Shown here: positions 17,829 through 26,209 of the stretch, piece by piece | How the letters are laid out: each line of letters begins with the position of its first letter | How positions within the stretch are numbered: the first letter of the stretch is position 1 | Source of the DNA: Polyangiaceae bacterium | GTDB taxonomy: Bacteria; Myxococcota_A; Polyangia; Polyangiales; Polyangiaceae | Length of the DNA stretch: 64,000 bases | Direction: 5' to 3' | NCBI GenBank assembly: GCA_029941785.1 | Contig: JAPYTK010000001.1 | Location: forward strand, 30,919-94,918 | The notes under the pieces: generated by a model | Database searches by the model: none | The model's input: the letters and a program-made list of their open reading frames with translations, nothing else | Told to the model about the DNA's origin: nothing | Position numbers and translations under genes: made by a program

Positions 17829-19486
17829 TCGGCGCGACGCGCGACAACTCCTTGCTGCGTGCAGCCGCCGGCGGCTTACTTTTCGGGCTGGCGACACCGC
17901 CGACCGACGTTTTGCTCGGCGTGCCCCTGGGGCTCCTGTTGCTCGCACGAGCCCTTCGCTCGGCCAAGAGCGTGCGCCGCGGCGCCCTGCTCGGCATCGT
18001 GTGGGCAACAACAGCAGGCTTGATCGGGATGCGCTTCATTCCGAGCGTGATCACGCTGTTCACCGATCTCGGCCAAGTAGCGGCGATTGCCGCACACCTC
18101 CTGCTATCCGCTGCACAATCGCTTTGGTGGGGGCTCGGCATGGGCCTGTGCGTCGCCCTCCACCGTCGCCTACACACGGCTTTCGAGATCTCCTTTGCCC
18201 TCGCGGTGCTCGTCACGCTCTGTATGCCCAACGTCTTCGTCTGGTCGCCGGCTGGCTTGCTATCGCCGTGGCCACTGTTCGTGCAGTCCGCCGATCTGAT
18301 CGGCGAGCGCGGTGTGAGCGCCGTGCTCGCCTTTCACATGGCACTCGCCTCAGCGATCAACAGAAACGTATTGCGTGACCTTCGCGCGAAACGCGGGGCC
18401 CGTCGACTCGTGCTCTGCGTGCTGCTGTTGCCCCTCCCCTTCGTGCTCTACGGCCTGTCCGCCATGACCCGGTACGCAAACGATGACGGACCTCAGGCCC
18501 GCATCGGGCTGGTCCAAGCCGCCATCCATCCGCAATACCGCTGGAAGGCCAAGAACTGGCCACGCATCTTGGACACCCTACGGCAACAAACCCGAATCGC
18601 AGAGGCAGCGGGCGTCGATCTGACCGTGTGGCCTGAGGCGGCCTATCCCTATCCGCTCCGACACGACGCGACACGGGCGCCCCGCGACGAGCGGCGACGG
18701 CTTCTCGACGACCAACTCCGTGGGCCCCTCTTGTTTGGTCTGATCTCGATGGCCCCACCTACCCGCGAGCCCGACGGTCGGTATCGGCGCGACCGCTACA
18801 ACTCGGCCACGATCTTGTCCTCAGACGGGACCTTGCAGCCCAGCTACGACAAGATGGAACTGTTGTGGTTCGGTGAGACCGTACCTGGCGGCCGCTACCT
18901 GCCATGGCTGAGGCGCATGTTCCAACGGAGCGGCGGTCTCATCCCCGGTGCAGAACTACGCGCCTTGCGAACCGCGATCGCCGGCGGTGTCGAGCTTCGA
19001 ATCGGCGTACTCAATTGTTACGAGGACACGCTGCCAGACTTGGGGCGTCGCATCGCACAGGATCTCGACCCCAACCTGCTCGTCAACGTCACGAACGACG
19101 CTTGGTTCATCGGCACCGCCGAGCCGGAGCTGCACTTGCGCCTGAGCGTGATGCGAGCCATCGAGCTCCGGCGAGATCTCGTCCGATCCGTCAATCTCGG
19201 CGTCTCGGCTTGGGTCGATGCCGGCGGACGGATCAGAGCACAACAAGCCACGAGCGAACCCAGCGCACTCATTGTCACGCCGCGGTTGCGGAACACGCCG
19301 GCCACATTGTACGCACGATTCGGTGACCTTCCTCTTCTCCTGCTGCTCGCAGCGGCGGCCTGCACGCCGTGGCTCCGTCGAATGTTCGGCGCAAACAATC
19401 ACTCTAAGGGACCGGCGTCCGCTGGCGAGCAAGACGGATCGATGGGTCGTCATTCGGCAGCGCTGGGGGACAGCGACCGATGTTAA
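17822..19486 (+). CDS. lnt: Apolipoprotein N-acyltransferase
   Basis: Lnt adds the third acyl chain to the N-terminal cysteine of lipoproteins in the inner membrane. The first 210 residues hold six or so hydrophobic helices. The nitrilase-like domain then shows Glu in VWPEAAYPYP (about 271), Lys in SYDKMELLWFGE (about 343) and Cys in VLNCYED (about 398), the catalytic triad. VNVTNDAWFIGTAEPELHL is also family-specific. The GTG start at 17822 overlaps the barrel gene by seven bases, implying coupling. The last ~30 residues after the final helix are polar and unconserved. Many lipoproteins in this window would be its clients. Confidence 0.9.
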   Translation: MVVGATRDNSLLRAAAGGLLFGLATPPTDVLLGVPLGLLLLARALRSAKSVRRGALLGIVWATTAGLIGMRFIPSVITLFTDLGQVAAIAAHLLLSAAQSLWWGLGMGLCVALHRRLHTAFEISFALAVLVTLCMPNVFVWSPAGLLSPWPLFVQSADLIGERGVSAVLAFHMALASAINRNVLRDLRAKRGARRLVLCVLLLPLPFVLYGLSAMTRYANDDGPQARIGLVQAAIHPQYRWKAKNWPRILDTLRQQTRIAEAAGVDLTVWPEAAYPYPLRHDATRAPRDERRRLLDDQLRGPLLFGLISMAPPTREPDGRYRRDRYNSATILSSDGTLQPSYDKMELLWFGETVPGGRYLPWLRRMFQRSGGLIPGAELRALRTAIAGGVELRIGVLNCYEDTLPDLGRRIAQDLDPNLLVNVTNDAWFIGTAEPELHLRLSVMRAIELRRDLVRSVNLGVSAWVDAGGRIRAQQATSEPSALIVTPRLRNTPATLYARFGDLPLLLLLAAAACTPWLRRMFGANNHSKGPASAGEQDGSMGRHSAALGDSDRC

Positions 19487-19492
19487 GCGTGC

Positions 19493-20047
19493 TCAGTTGG
19501 AGAACTCGATCCGATGACTCAAGGGCTGGTCACGCTGTAGGCTAAAAAAGCTCGGTGTGCCAAGCCGACCGAAACCAAAATCGAGGTAGCTCCAGCCGAG
19601 CAGCAGTCGACTGTCTCCTGTATTCACGGCGACGATCGGATCCCGCAGCCATCGAAACGAGTTGTACCAGCTCGAATTTTCCGCGCCGTAGTCGATGAGC
19701 AAGCCGCCCCCCGCCCCCCGAGGCACCCGGGCTCCTTCGCACTCGACAACACGAAAACGTCCAAAGGTCACGGGCTTGCCCCCCCGCATCTTCGGTTGCC
19801 ACGGCTGGTCGAGCGCTCCTTGCTCGATGCGCATGTTCCACCCCCTCAACCAACCGGTTTCAGGATCCCGGAAAAATACCTTCTTGAACTGTTTCCAGGT
19901 GATGGCCTCGATCACGCGGGGCAAACCAAGACTCAGACCTTTGAATTCGAAATCGTCGAGCGATTCCGGATCAATCATGGAACCGGCGCGCATCACGCCG
20001 GCCAATTCACGGCGATTCATCGCGAGGAGGTCCGTCACCGTCAGCAT
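19493..20047 (-). CDS. Unrecognised 184-aa protein of the GntR-controlled unit
   Basis: This looks like a globular, mostly beta protein without signal peptide or membrane helix: WKQFKKVFFRDPETGWLRGWNMR, then GRFRVVECEGARVP, GGLLIDYG and LLLGWSYLDFGFGRLGTPSFF. The C-terminal half is faintly reminiscent of lipocalin-like GXWXG/DUF4334 proteins (a late LIDYG strand, then LLGW...FF), but not enough to assign it. The start is fixed by AGGAGG at 20052-20057. Its ATG overlaps the stop of the preceding gene by seven bases, so the pair is translationally coupled. The gene ends six bases from lnt's stop, tail to tail. Confidence 0.65.
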   Translation of the reverse strand: MLTVTDLLAMNRRELAGVMRAGSMIDPESLDDFEFKGLSLGLPRVIEAITWKQFKKVFFRDPETGWLRGWNMRIEQGALDQPWQPKMRGGKPVTFGRFRVVECEGARVPRGAGGGLLIDYGAENSSWYNSFRWLRDPIVAVNTGDSRLLLGWSYLDFGFGRLGTPSFFSLQRDQPLSHRIEFSN

Positions 20048-20739
20048 GACGCCTCCTGCAATCCGTCGGCGACCGAGAAACGACCTGCACGCCACGCACG
20101 CCACGTCGACGCGGCAGACGGGGGCTGTCGGGCGCACCACTTGAGGTAGGCCCAAAACGACACGTCTGGATCATTTATCTCTTCTTGCTTGAGTGATTCT
20201 GTCTGTGCCAGCGCGCGCTCCACAGCTCCGAGGAGCGCCTCGTGGTAGCCCTCATAGACGGTAAGATCACGCAACCATTCGGCGCGAGGATCGCTGCCAT
20301 CGACGACATCCCTGCACGCATCTCGAATGGATTCGAGACAGCCCGCGTAACAGCCCGCTAACTGTAGATCGTAGACGAACTGATTGCCATCATGGTGCGC
20401 GCCAAGCAAGTGGCGGGTGAGCCGCTCCTGAGAACTCATCAGTCCCGTATAATCCCACGGCGCCACCGCGCCCTCGAAGAGCAAAAACGGAAAGCGAAGA
20501 AGACGGTTGTGCAGCGCACGTGCTCGCCACGTCTTGCGCACCGGGTGGTCGCCGCTCGTCCCCACGCTGTCAAAACGAAACAGGACACGATGGTGCATAC
20601 GCATCACGCCCAGCCCCAGTTGCCATAGGTTCGGCAGACCTTCCGGTCCGCGATAGTCGGCCACCTTTGCGAGGTTCTTGGCAACCCGCGCAGGCGAGTA
20701 CAGAACGAGTCGCAACAACAACCGTTGCAGACGGCTCAT
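20041..20739 (-). CDS. Unrecognised 232-aa helical protein of the GntR-controlled unit
   Basis: The predicted protein is mainly helical with a basic N-terminus (MSRLQRLLLRLVLYSPARVAK) that may be amphipathic and membrane-peripheral. Conserved-looking acidic/His positions occur in MRMHHRVLFRFD, HLLGAHHDGNQFVYDLQ and VYEGYHEALLG. These could form a metal or cofactor site like those of ferritin-like or heme-oxygenase-like helical bundles, but I cannot assign a family. Its ATG overlaps the GntR gene's stop (ATGA), and it in turn overlaps the next gene, so all three form one operon. Confidence 0.65.
   Translation of the reverse strand: MSRLQRLLLRLVLYSPARVAKNLAKVADYRGPEGLPNLWQLGLGVMRMHHRVLFRFDSVGTSGDHPVRKTWRARALHNRLLRFPFLLFEGAVAPWDYTGLMSSQERLTRHLLGAHHDGNQFVYDLQLAGCYAGCLESIRDACRDVVDGSDPRAEWLRDLTVYEGYHEALLGAVERALAQTESLKQEEINDPDVSFWAYLKWCARQPPSAASTWRAWRAGRFSVADGLQEASC
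20052..20057 (-). promoter_or_regulatory. Strong Shine-Dalgarno site
   Basis: The minus strand reads AGGAGG four bases before the ATG at 20047, deciding that start against a longer in-frame form beginning at 20155. Confidence 0.8.
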
Positions 20740-21485
20740 GACGTCCCCCGTCGTGACGTCGTTTGAGCACGGCGGATCGCGTACACGGTAGCCTCATCAC
20801 GTTGGCGCATCGCCGCGACGAGTTGGTCGACATGCACGATGGGCCGCTTGCCGAGCCACAAGAGAAACACTTGGTACGCTTCGACGTTCTTTTCCGGCTC
20901 GGTGTACATTGCCGCACCCAGCTGCGGCAGCTCCGCCACGACGGCGATCACCGGATTTTGGCATAACTGCAGAACCGTGCTGCCCGTCGCCGCGGTCACC
21001 GCCACGACCACCCCGAGGTCGGCCCTCGCGAGAGCTGCGGCATCTGCACCATCGGCGACCGCGTTGGAAAAGACTTCTACAGCGCGCCTAATCGGAGCCA
21101 GATCAAGACGCTCCTTCTCGCTCAAACGCTCGAGCACCGCCCGGGCGAGCTGGCGCCGAACCAGCAACAGATCGGAGACAATCGCGGCCACATCACCTTG
21201 TTCGCGCGCCCACCTCAACAGGCCCGTGAGCAGATCGGGCCCGCCGCGTTGTCGATAGTCTTGAACGACGTAGCCACTTCCCTGTCGCACTTTCAGCAGC
21301 CCCGCCGCCGCTAGCTTCGCCAGAGCGCTGCGTACGCTGACTCGGTTGACCCCGAACGACTCAGCCATTCGCCGCTCTGGAGGCAATCGCGACCCAACCT
21401 CGAGTTGGCCGCCAATGATCGCTTGCTCGATCGCATCCGCACAAGCATCGACGACCGAGCCCCGCAACTCAATGGATTGGAACAT
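20736..21485 (-). CDS. GntR-family (FadR/FCD subgroup) transcriptional regulator
   Basis: The N-terminal winged helix (AIIGGQLEVGSRLPPERRMAE and GVNRVSVRSALAKLAAAGLL, about 20-75) is canonical GntR. The C-terminal part is all-helical, like the FCD/FadR ligand domain. The D-x-x-x-H metal ligands of most FCD proteins are not evident (ARADLGVVVAVTAATGS), so a metal-free, FadR-like pocket is possible. The ATG at 21485 is preferred; a longer form from 21521 would extend through an operator. Two TGGTCCG(A/T)CCA sites lie directly upstream, so it probably represses itself and the two coupled downstream genes. Confidence 0.88.
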   Translation of the reverse strand: MFQSIELRGSVVDACADAIEQAIIGGQLEVGSRLPPERRMAESFGVNRVSVRSALAKLAAAGLLKVRQGSGYVVQDYRQRGGPDLLTGLLRWAREQGDVAAIVSDLLLVRRQLARAVLERLSEKERLDLAPIRRAVEVFSNAVADGADAAALARADLGVVVAVTAATGSTVLQLCQNPVIAVVAELPQLGAAMYTEPEKNVEAYQVFLLWLGKRPIVHVDQLVAAMRQRDEATVYAIRRAQTTSRRGTS

Positions 21486-21495
21486 GATCGGTATA

Positions 21496-21509
21496 ATGGT
21501 CCGACCAAT
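21496..21509. promoter_or_regulatory. Probable GntR/FadR-type operator 1
   Basis: ATGGTCCGACCAAT contains TGGT-N3-ACCA, the symmetric core bound by FadR-subfamily regulators (compare PdhR ATTGGTNNNACCAAT). It lies 11 bases upstream of the regulator's ATG on the minus strand, where binding would block translation or elongation. It runs into the palindrome CCAATATTGG (21505-21514). Confidence 0.7.
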
Positions 21510-21532
21510 ATTGGATATCAAGTAAAATAATC

Positions 21533-21557
21533 AATTGGATGAATGGTCCGTCCAATT
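21533..21557. promoter_or_regulatory. Probable GntR operator 2 overlapping the promoter
   Basis: A second copy, ATGGTCCGTCCAAT (21543-21556), differs by one base in the core. It is also embedded in a perfect 7-base inverted repeat, AATTGGA (21533-21539) and TCCAATT (21551-21557). On the minus strand a TATAAT-like -10 box (21555-21560) abuts this site, so occupancy would block RNA polymerase. I could not find a convincing -35. Confidence 0.65.
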
Positions 21558-21600
21558 ATAACTGTGATCTATCTGTCACTTGTCACGTGAATTCAATCAG

Positions 21601-22317
21601 TTATATGGATATTCCGGCTGCATATAGATCTTCTTCGGCATACTTCACCCATCCCCGGTTCGCCTTGGGACTGGCAGGACTAGGGTGGAGCATGACCCCG
21701 ACGTCAACCGGAAGGTTCGCAAGGGCCGACTCAGCACGCTTCCGGGCAAAAGCACCGACACCAACAACGACACGTGGCTTCAATAAGTTGACCGTCGCGC
21801 GCAGGGCCTCGTCGCAGACCTCGAACAGCGCCGCACGCTCAGCCTTGGGCAGCTTGTCCGGTGTGCGGTTGCGTCCCCCTTCCTCCATGAACACCAGGGG
21901 GCAGTAGTTGACGACGAAGAAGCGCTCAAAGAAGCGCTCCGGCGTCTTGAATCGATCGCGGGCCCAACCCCACAACCGAGAGCCACTTACCTCGGAACGC
22001 GTACAATCAAATCCCAAGATGGGCCTCTTGGGGTGTTGTCGAGGAGGTTGGTCGACCGGAGCGACAACGCCCAGCCAATCCCGAGCGTAGCCGACGTCAC
22101 CAAATGGCACGCCGCTCTGGGCCATGCCGAAAGGACCGGGATTCATCCCGAGGAAGAGAGCCTCCTTGGGGCCCCCACCCCAACGCTTCAGATAGATCTC
22201 GTGAGGGCGACGCGCGTAGCACAGTGGATTGTAGACCTCGTGAACCGGCGCAGCGAAGTGAAGGTCATCGACAGCTCGAGAGAGCCGACGCGAAATGGTG
22301 ACGAGGGAGCGACTCAT
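21601..22317 (-). CDS. SMUG1-type uracil-DNA glycosylase
   Basis: This enzyme excises uracil (and in SMUG1 also oxidised pyrimidines) from DNA in base-excision repair. The two diagnostic motifs are GMNPGPFGMAQSGVPFG (catalytic Asn about N59) and HPSPASPKANRGW near residue 212. Both match animal SMUG1 closely, rather than family 1 (GQDPYH) or family 4 UDGs. The length of 238 aa is normal. I use the ATG at 22317 because homologous-looking sequence begins shortly after. It is divergent from tadA, another nucleic-acid base-modifying enzyme, across 121 bases. Confidence 0.9.
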   Translation of the reverse strand: MSRSLVTISRRLSRAVDDLHFAAPVHEVYNPLCYARRPHEIYLKRWGGGPKEALFLGMNPGPFGMAQSGVPFGDVGYARDWLGVVAPVDQPPRQHPKRPILGFDCTRSEVSGSRLWGWARDRFKTPERFFERFFVVNYCPLVFMEEGGRNRTPDKLPKAERAALFEVCDEALRATVNLLKPRVVVGVGAFARKRAESALANLPVDVGVMLHPSPASPKANRGWVKYAEEDLYAAGISI

Positions 22318-22438
22318 GACGATGCGATGTCTGTTGCACGGACGCGTCGCGGCGAGGTGCACAAAGCAAGGGCACCGCTGGACAAGCTTGCGGTGAAGCC
22401 AGACTCAGTGCAGCTTTCCCAGTCCGTAGATCGAAACC

Positions 22439-22966
22439 ATGACGGACCATCAGGTGACAACAGGCGACGCTCCCCATGTCGGGCCCATGCGGATGGCCAT
22501 GCACGAAGCACAAGAAGCCGCAGCCGCCGGTGACGTTCCGGTCGGTGCCGTCATCGTCGACGGCTCGGGGCGCGTCGTGGCGAGGGGGCGAAACCGTCGC
22601 GAGGAGCGGGGCGATCCTACCGCTCATGCCGAGATTGAAGCCTTGCGCATGCTGGGTGAAAGTCGCGGCGCCATCGACGGCGGCTGGCGCTGCACCGGAA
22701 TGACACTTTACGTCACGCTCGAGCCTTGCGTGATGTGTGCCGGCGCGATGATCAACGCACGCATCGATCGCGTCGTCTACGGCTGCCGTGATCCCAAAGC
22801 AGGAGCGACAGACTCCTTGTTTACCATCGGCCGGGACCCTCGCCTCAACCACCGCTTCGAGGTCGTCGCCGGGGTGCTGGCTGACGAGTGCAGCGCACAA
22901 CTAAGAGACTTCTTCAGCGCACGACGCGGCGGCGATGGCGACGTCGTTGCAGTAAGCAAGCCGTAA
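22439..22966 (+). CDS. tadA: tRNA-adenosine(34) deaminase
   Basis: TadA converts A34 to inosine in tRNA-Arg(ACG). The zinc site is visible as HAE (H63, catalytic E65) and PCVMC (C97, C100), with GDVPVGAVIVDGSGRVVARGRN and TDSLFTIGRDPRLNHRFEVVAGVL as TadA-specific flanks. The protein is cytosolic, and its 175 aa are a little longer than usual because of a C-terminal tail after RDFFSARRG. The 3' end overlaps, tail to tail, 53 bases of the membrane-protein gene ending at 22914. Confidence 0.93.
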   Translation: MTDHQVTTGDAPHVGPMRMAMHEAQEAAAAGDVPVGAVIVDGSGRVVARGRNRREERGDPTAHAEIEALRMLGESRGAIDGGWRCTGMTLYVTLEPCVMCAGAMINARIDRVVYGCRDPKAGATDSLFTIGRDPRLNHRFEVVAGVLADECSAQLRDFFSARRGGDGDVVAVSKP

Positions 22967-23591
22967 ACGCAATCACGACAGCGACGAGCAGTCCGACGCT
23001 CAGCACCGGATGCTGCGCCGCCAAGACGAGCCCCTGAAACCACGAGCCGCTCGCTGGAGGACCTGGTCGAAGACCGGCAAAGGTCATCTGGTCGACCGAA
23101 GAGGCACAGCCGCTCGAACCCGCACAGGTGAAGGTACACAAGAGCGGCGCGTCGTCAGGCGCACAAAAACCAAGGTGGTGTGTCCCGTGCACTGCCAACT
23201 GCGCACCTGCGACTGTCTTGTCCAACGCTCGGGCGCGAAACCGGGTGACGTAACGGCCCTTCTCTTTGCTGGTCGCATCCGCCGCGACGTCGCTCAGAGC
23301 GTGCCTCGCGGTGGTTTTCGACATCGCTGCCTCCGCAAGCGTTTGCTGTACACCTGGCAGCCAAATCGGCGGCGCGGATCGCAGGCAGACGAGATCGGCC
23401 CAAGCCGCTGGCGGTGCACGCCACGCGCGCCGAAGCACCGTTTCGACGCCCGCCACTTCCGCGACCGGAGACGCCGACTGCTCGCGCATTCCGCTCGGCA
23501 GGGACAGGGAAAGGCGAACCTCACCGATCGCAAAGACCTGGGAAGTGCTGGTCAATTCACCCCTTCTCAGGGGAGCGACAAACTGGCTCAA
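22914..23591 (-). CDS. Tail-anchored membrane protein in the IHF-MerR operon
   Basis: No signal peptide is present. Residues 1-190 look like a soluble domain with three close cysteines (APLLCTFTCAGSSGCAS). A hydrophobic helix follows at about 198-214 (SVGLLVAVVIAFTACLL) and then a basic tail (QRRRHRRRVVR), which fits C-terminal membrane anchoring. Its ATG overlaps the MerR gene's stop (ATGA), so it is translated with that regulator. I do not recognise the family. Confidence 0.65.
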   Translation of the reverse strand: MSQFVAPLRRGELTSTSQVFAIGEVRLSLSLPSGMREQSASPVAEVAGVETVLRRAWRAPPAAWADLVCLRSAPPIWLPGVQQTLAEAAMSKTTARHALSDVAADATSKEKGRYVTRFRARALDKTVAGAQLAVHGTHHLGFCAPDDAPLLCTFTCAGSSGCASSVDQMTFAGLRPGPPASGSWFQGLVLAAQHPVLSVGLLVAVVIAFTACLLQRRRHRRRVVR

Positions 23592-23959
23592 GCCGTGATC
23601 GTGTCGAGTTCCGTCATGGCCGACTCGATGTCACCGCGCAGGGAGATCAGACTCTCCCGTAGGGCATGAAGCTCGCGCATTTCAGGGTCGCTCGCGTCCG
23701 ACGGCTCAACCCCGTCGCCACGTAGCTTTCGCTTGGCGCCCGCAATCGTATACAGGTGGCCATAAAGAAGATCTTTCACCTTCAACAAAGTGTCGACATC
23801 GCGCCTCGAATACACCCGCTGGCCCTTGCGCGATTTTTCCGGTCGAATGGATCGGAATTCCGTTTCCCAGTATCGCAGAACGTGAGGCTCTACGCCCACG
23901 ATGCCGGCGACCTCACCGATGCGAAAGTACAGCTTGTCGGGCAGTTGACCAGTCGCCAT
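23588..23959 (-). CDS. MerR-family HTH protein
   Basis: The winged helix-turn-helix is clear: YFRIGEVAGIVGVEPHVLRY, then ETEFRSIRPEKSRKGQRVYS and DVDTLLKVKDLLYGHLYTIAG. A helical region at 85-120 should form the MerR dimerisation coiled coil. No effector-binding domain or metal-binding cysteines are present, so ligand sensing is unlikely. A MerR-like gene right after ihfA is a widespread arrangement in Proteobacteria and Myxococcota. It lies 31 bases downstream of the IHF gene and is coupled to the membrane-protein gene that follows. Confidence 0.9.
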   Translation of the reverse strand: MATGQLPDKLYFRIGEVAGIVGVEPHVLRYWETEFRSIRPEKSRKGQRVYSRRDVDTLLKVKDLLYGHLYTIAGAKRKLRGDGVEPSDASDPEMRELHALRESLISLRGDIESAMTELDTITA

Positions 23960-23990
23960 GAAATTCCGAAGTCCTTACTGGGTCAATCGT

Positions 23991-24431
23991 TCAATAGGTA
24001 CCCGCACCACCGAAGCCGCCGCCCGAATCACCGGTAGGCGGTTGAGGAGATGCCGCAGGACTCGCCTGTTCGGCGGGCGAAAGCCCTGGCGCAGCTGCGG
24101 ACGAATTCCCCGCCGGAGACTCTTCGCCACCGTTCAGCGCCTGCTTCAACAGCTGGCTCGGCTTGAAGGTCAACACACGCCGCGCGGTGATCGTGATCGG
24201 TTCGCCCGATTGCGGATTTCGTCCTTGACGTGCTCGCTTGTCCCGCAACACAAAATTGCCGAAACCGGAGATCTTGATTTGCTCGCCGCGGCCGAGCGTT
24301 TCCTTCATCAACTCGAACACGAGGTCCACAAGGTCGGCTGCTTCCTTTTTGGAAAAGCCACCAAGCTTGCTGTAAACGGCCTGGACCAATTCGAACTTGG
24401 TCGTACGTTGCTCTTTTGTTCCCTTGCCCAT
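23991..24431 (-). CDS. ihfA: Integration host factor alpha-like DNA-bending protein with disordered tail
   Basis: Residues 10-100 follow the HU/IHF fold: TKFELVQAVYSKLGGFSKKEA, IKISGFGNFVLRDKRARQGRNP and the DNA-arm NPQSGEPITITARRVLTFKPS. The RNPQSGE form and context before merR point to IHF-alpha rather than HU. Unusually, about 45 residues rich in Ala, Pro, Ser and Gly follow the fold, ending GGGFGGAGTY. Such a tail is absent from enteric IHF and may alter phase behaviour or protein contacts. The upstream 116-base spacer should hold the operon promoter. Confidence 0.88.
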   Translation of the reverse strand: MGKGTKEQRTTKFELVQAVYSKLGGFSKKEAADLVDLVFELMKETLGRGEQIKISGFGNFVLRDKRARQGRNPQSGEPITITARRVLTFKPSQLLKQALNGGEESPAGNSSAAAPGLSPAEQASPAASPQPPTGDSGGGFGGAGTY

Positions 24432-24547
24432 TCGATATCCCCCGAAAGGTTTCGTCTGTACGATGGCAGTTCTCAGGCGCCCAGTCTAGCCTAGAGTCTT
24501 AGAATCGAAGGTTTTTTTGCTTGGCCCACGAACGAGCATGCTGCCGT

Positions 24548-26116
24548 TCAGGCTGCAAGCCGTTGCTTCGCGGCGGTGGGCTCGCCCGCAAAACTCGGTT
24601 CGGGCTGCGGCACGTCGAGGGCCTGCTCGACGACCGTAGACCGCGCGCGGCGCGCAAGTTGAAGGCGTTCGCCGATCAGCTGTTGAGATATGTAGCCATA
24701 GCCAAGGGCGAACAACAGCGCAAACGGCGCAGCAAAGTAGTGCCCATAGGTCACGGCAGCGACGACAGAACACACCGAAACGGCGGCACAACCGAGCTCG
24801 AGCCACGGCAAATCGAATGCCGCCCGATAACGCCAACGGTCGGTCCCGTGCTTCGGCGTACGAACGAACTCGCCGGCCGAGTTTTTCCAACCGTCGATGA
24901 CCGCGCGAGTGAGGTGTGGTGCCAAACCGGCGCCGACCGCAATGAGGCCAGGCAAGAGCTTGATCGCGCCCCAGCGGCTGCGCCCCTGGGCCGTTTCGGC
25001 CAACATGTAAAACGCGAGGAGTGAACTCATTGGCGCCATGCACAGTGGTAAGTCGAAAAGGAGCATGGTCTCGACGTCTGCGGCAGAAACCGTCAACAGC
25101 ACCGGTAGCAACAAGAGGCACAGCGCCACCATCAGTGGATACGCAAAGTGCGGGGTGAGGTGGAAGAACGCCTCCACACGCTGCGCGCGCGTCAAATCGG
25201 CTCGCAGCACCCGACCGAGTAGCTTGCGTGCGGTCTGCACGGTGCCCTTCGCCCAGCGATACTGCTGAGCACGCAGCGCAGAGATGTCCTCGGGCAATTC
25301 GGCCGGTGACACAACGTCAGGCCGGTAGATGAAACGCCATCCTCGGAGCTGAGCCCGGTAGCTGAGGTCGAGATCTTCGGTGATCGTGTCGTGCTCCCAA
25401 CCGCCAGCGTCCGTGATGGCCACCTTCCGCCACATACCGCCCGTTCCCGAGAAGTTGAACAAAAGCCCGGCACCGTAGCGTGCGCGGTTTTCCACCATGT
25501 GGTGACCGTCGAGCATCAGCGCTTGCACGCGAGTCAGAAAAGATACCTCGCGATTCAAGTGCGCCCAGCGGGTCTGCACCATCGCGACCTTCGGGTCGGC
25601 GAAGTGCCCCACGAGTTCGCGCACGAAGTCGGCGCGGGGTAAGAAGTCAGCATCGAACACGGCGAGGAGCTCGCCCTTGGCCACCTTCATGCCGTTCTCG
25701 AGCGCCCCGGCCTTGTAGCCCGTCCGGTCGGTCCGGTGGATGTAGACAGCGTCGATGCCCTGCGCCTTGAGCCGGTCGACGGCCGCACGAGCAATGTCCT
25801 GGGTCTCGTCGATGGAATCATCGAGGACTTGGATCTCGAGAAGTTCTCGGGGGTAATCCATCTTTGCAACTTCGTCGAGCAATCGAACCACGACGGTCGA
25901 TTCGTTGAAGATCGGTAGCTGAATGGTCACTCTCGGGCCGAGCTCGGCTATGCCAGAAATCCCGGCGGCCGGCGCCCTACGCTGGGCCAACTCGGCGACC
26001 GCGGCGATCTTCTCCTTGTGCCGACGGCAGAGCATGACCAAGTGCAGTCGGTGCAACCCGTAGGTGCTGAGAAGGACCAAAACGAAAAAATAGGCGATGC
26101 ACAAGATGACGACCAT
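24548..26116 (-). CDS. Processive family-2 glycosyltransferase (cellulose/mannan-synthase-like)
   Basis: A first membrane helix (VVILCIAYFFVLVLLSTYG) leads to a cytosolic GT-A domain with LPIFNE, the donor-binding DD (D99-D100), DAD near 151, TED near 247 and QYRWAKG near 284. These are the D, DxD, TED and Q(Q/R)xRW signatures of processive beta-glycan synthases. About four more helices follow. Closest in flavour are CslA-type (gluco)mannan synthases and related bacterial enzymes that export a polysaccharide while polymerising it. I start at the ATG at 26116, directly before the first helix. No PilZ domain or BcsB partner is adjacent. Confidence 0.88.
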   Translation of the reverse strand: MVVILCIAYFFVLVLLSTYGLHRLHLVMLCRRHKEKIAAVAELAQRRAPAAGISGIAELGPRVTIQLPIFNESTVVVRLLDEVAKMDYPRELLEIQVLDDSIDETQDIARAAVDRLKAQGIDAVYIHRTDRTGYKAGALENGMKVAKGELLAVFDADFLPRADFVRELVGHFADPKVAMVQTRWAHLNREVSFLTRVQALMLDGHHMVENRARYGAGLLFNFSGTGGMWRKVAITDAGGWEHDTITEDLDLSYRAQLRGWRFIYRPDVVSPAELPEDISALRAQQYRWAKGTVQTARKLLGRVLRADLTRAQRVEAFFHLTPHFAYPLMVALCLLLLPVLLTVSAADVETMLLFDLPLCMAPMSSLLAFYMLAETAQGRSRWGAIKLLPGLIAVGAGLAPHLTRAVIDGWKNSAGEFVRTPKHGTDRWRYRAAFDLPWLELGCAAVSVCSVVAAVTYGHYFAAPFALLFALGYGYISQQLIGERLQLARRARSTVVEQALDVPQPEPSFAGEPTAAKQRLAA

Positions 26117-26209
26117 GACCTCGGAGAGGTAGCACTGACGCACTGCGCAATTGTCATCGAGATGTATTTCTTTGCAGCCCAATGTCGTGATTTCACCTAC
26201 ACTCCGGAT

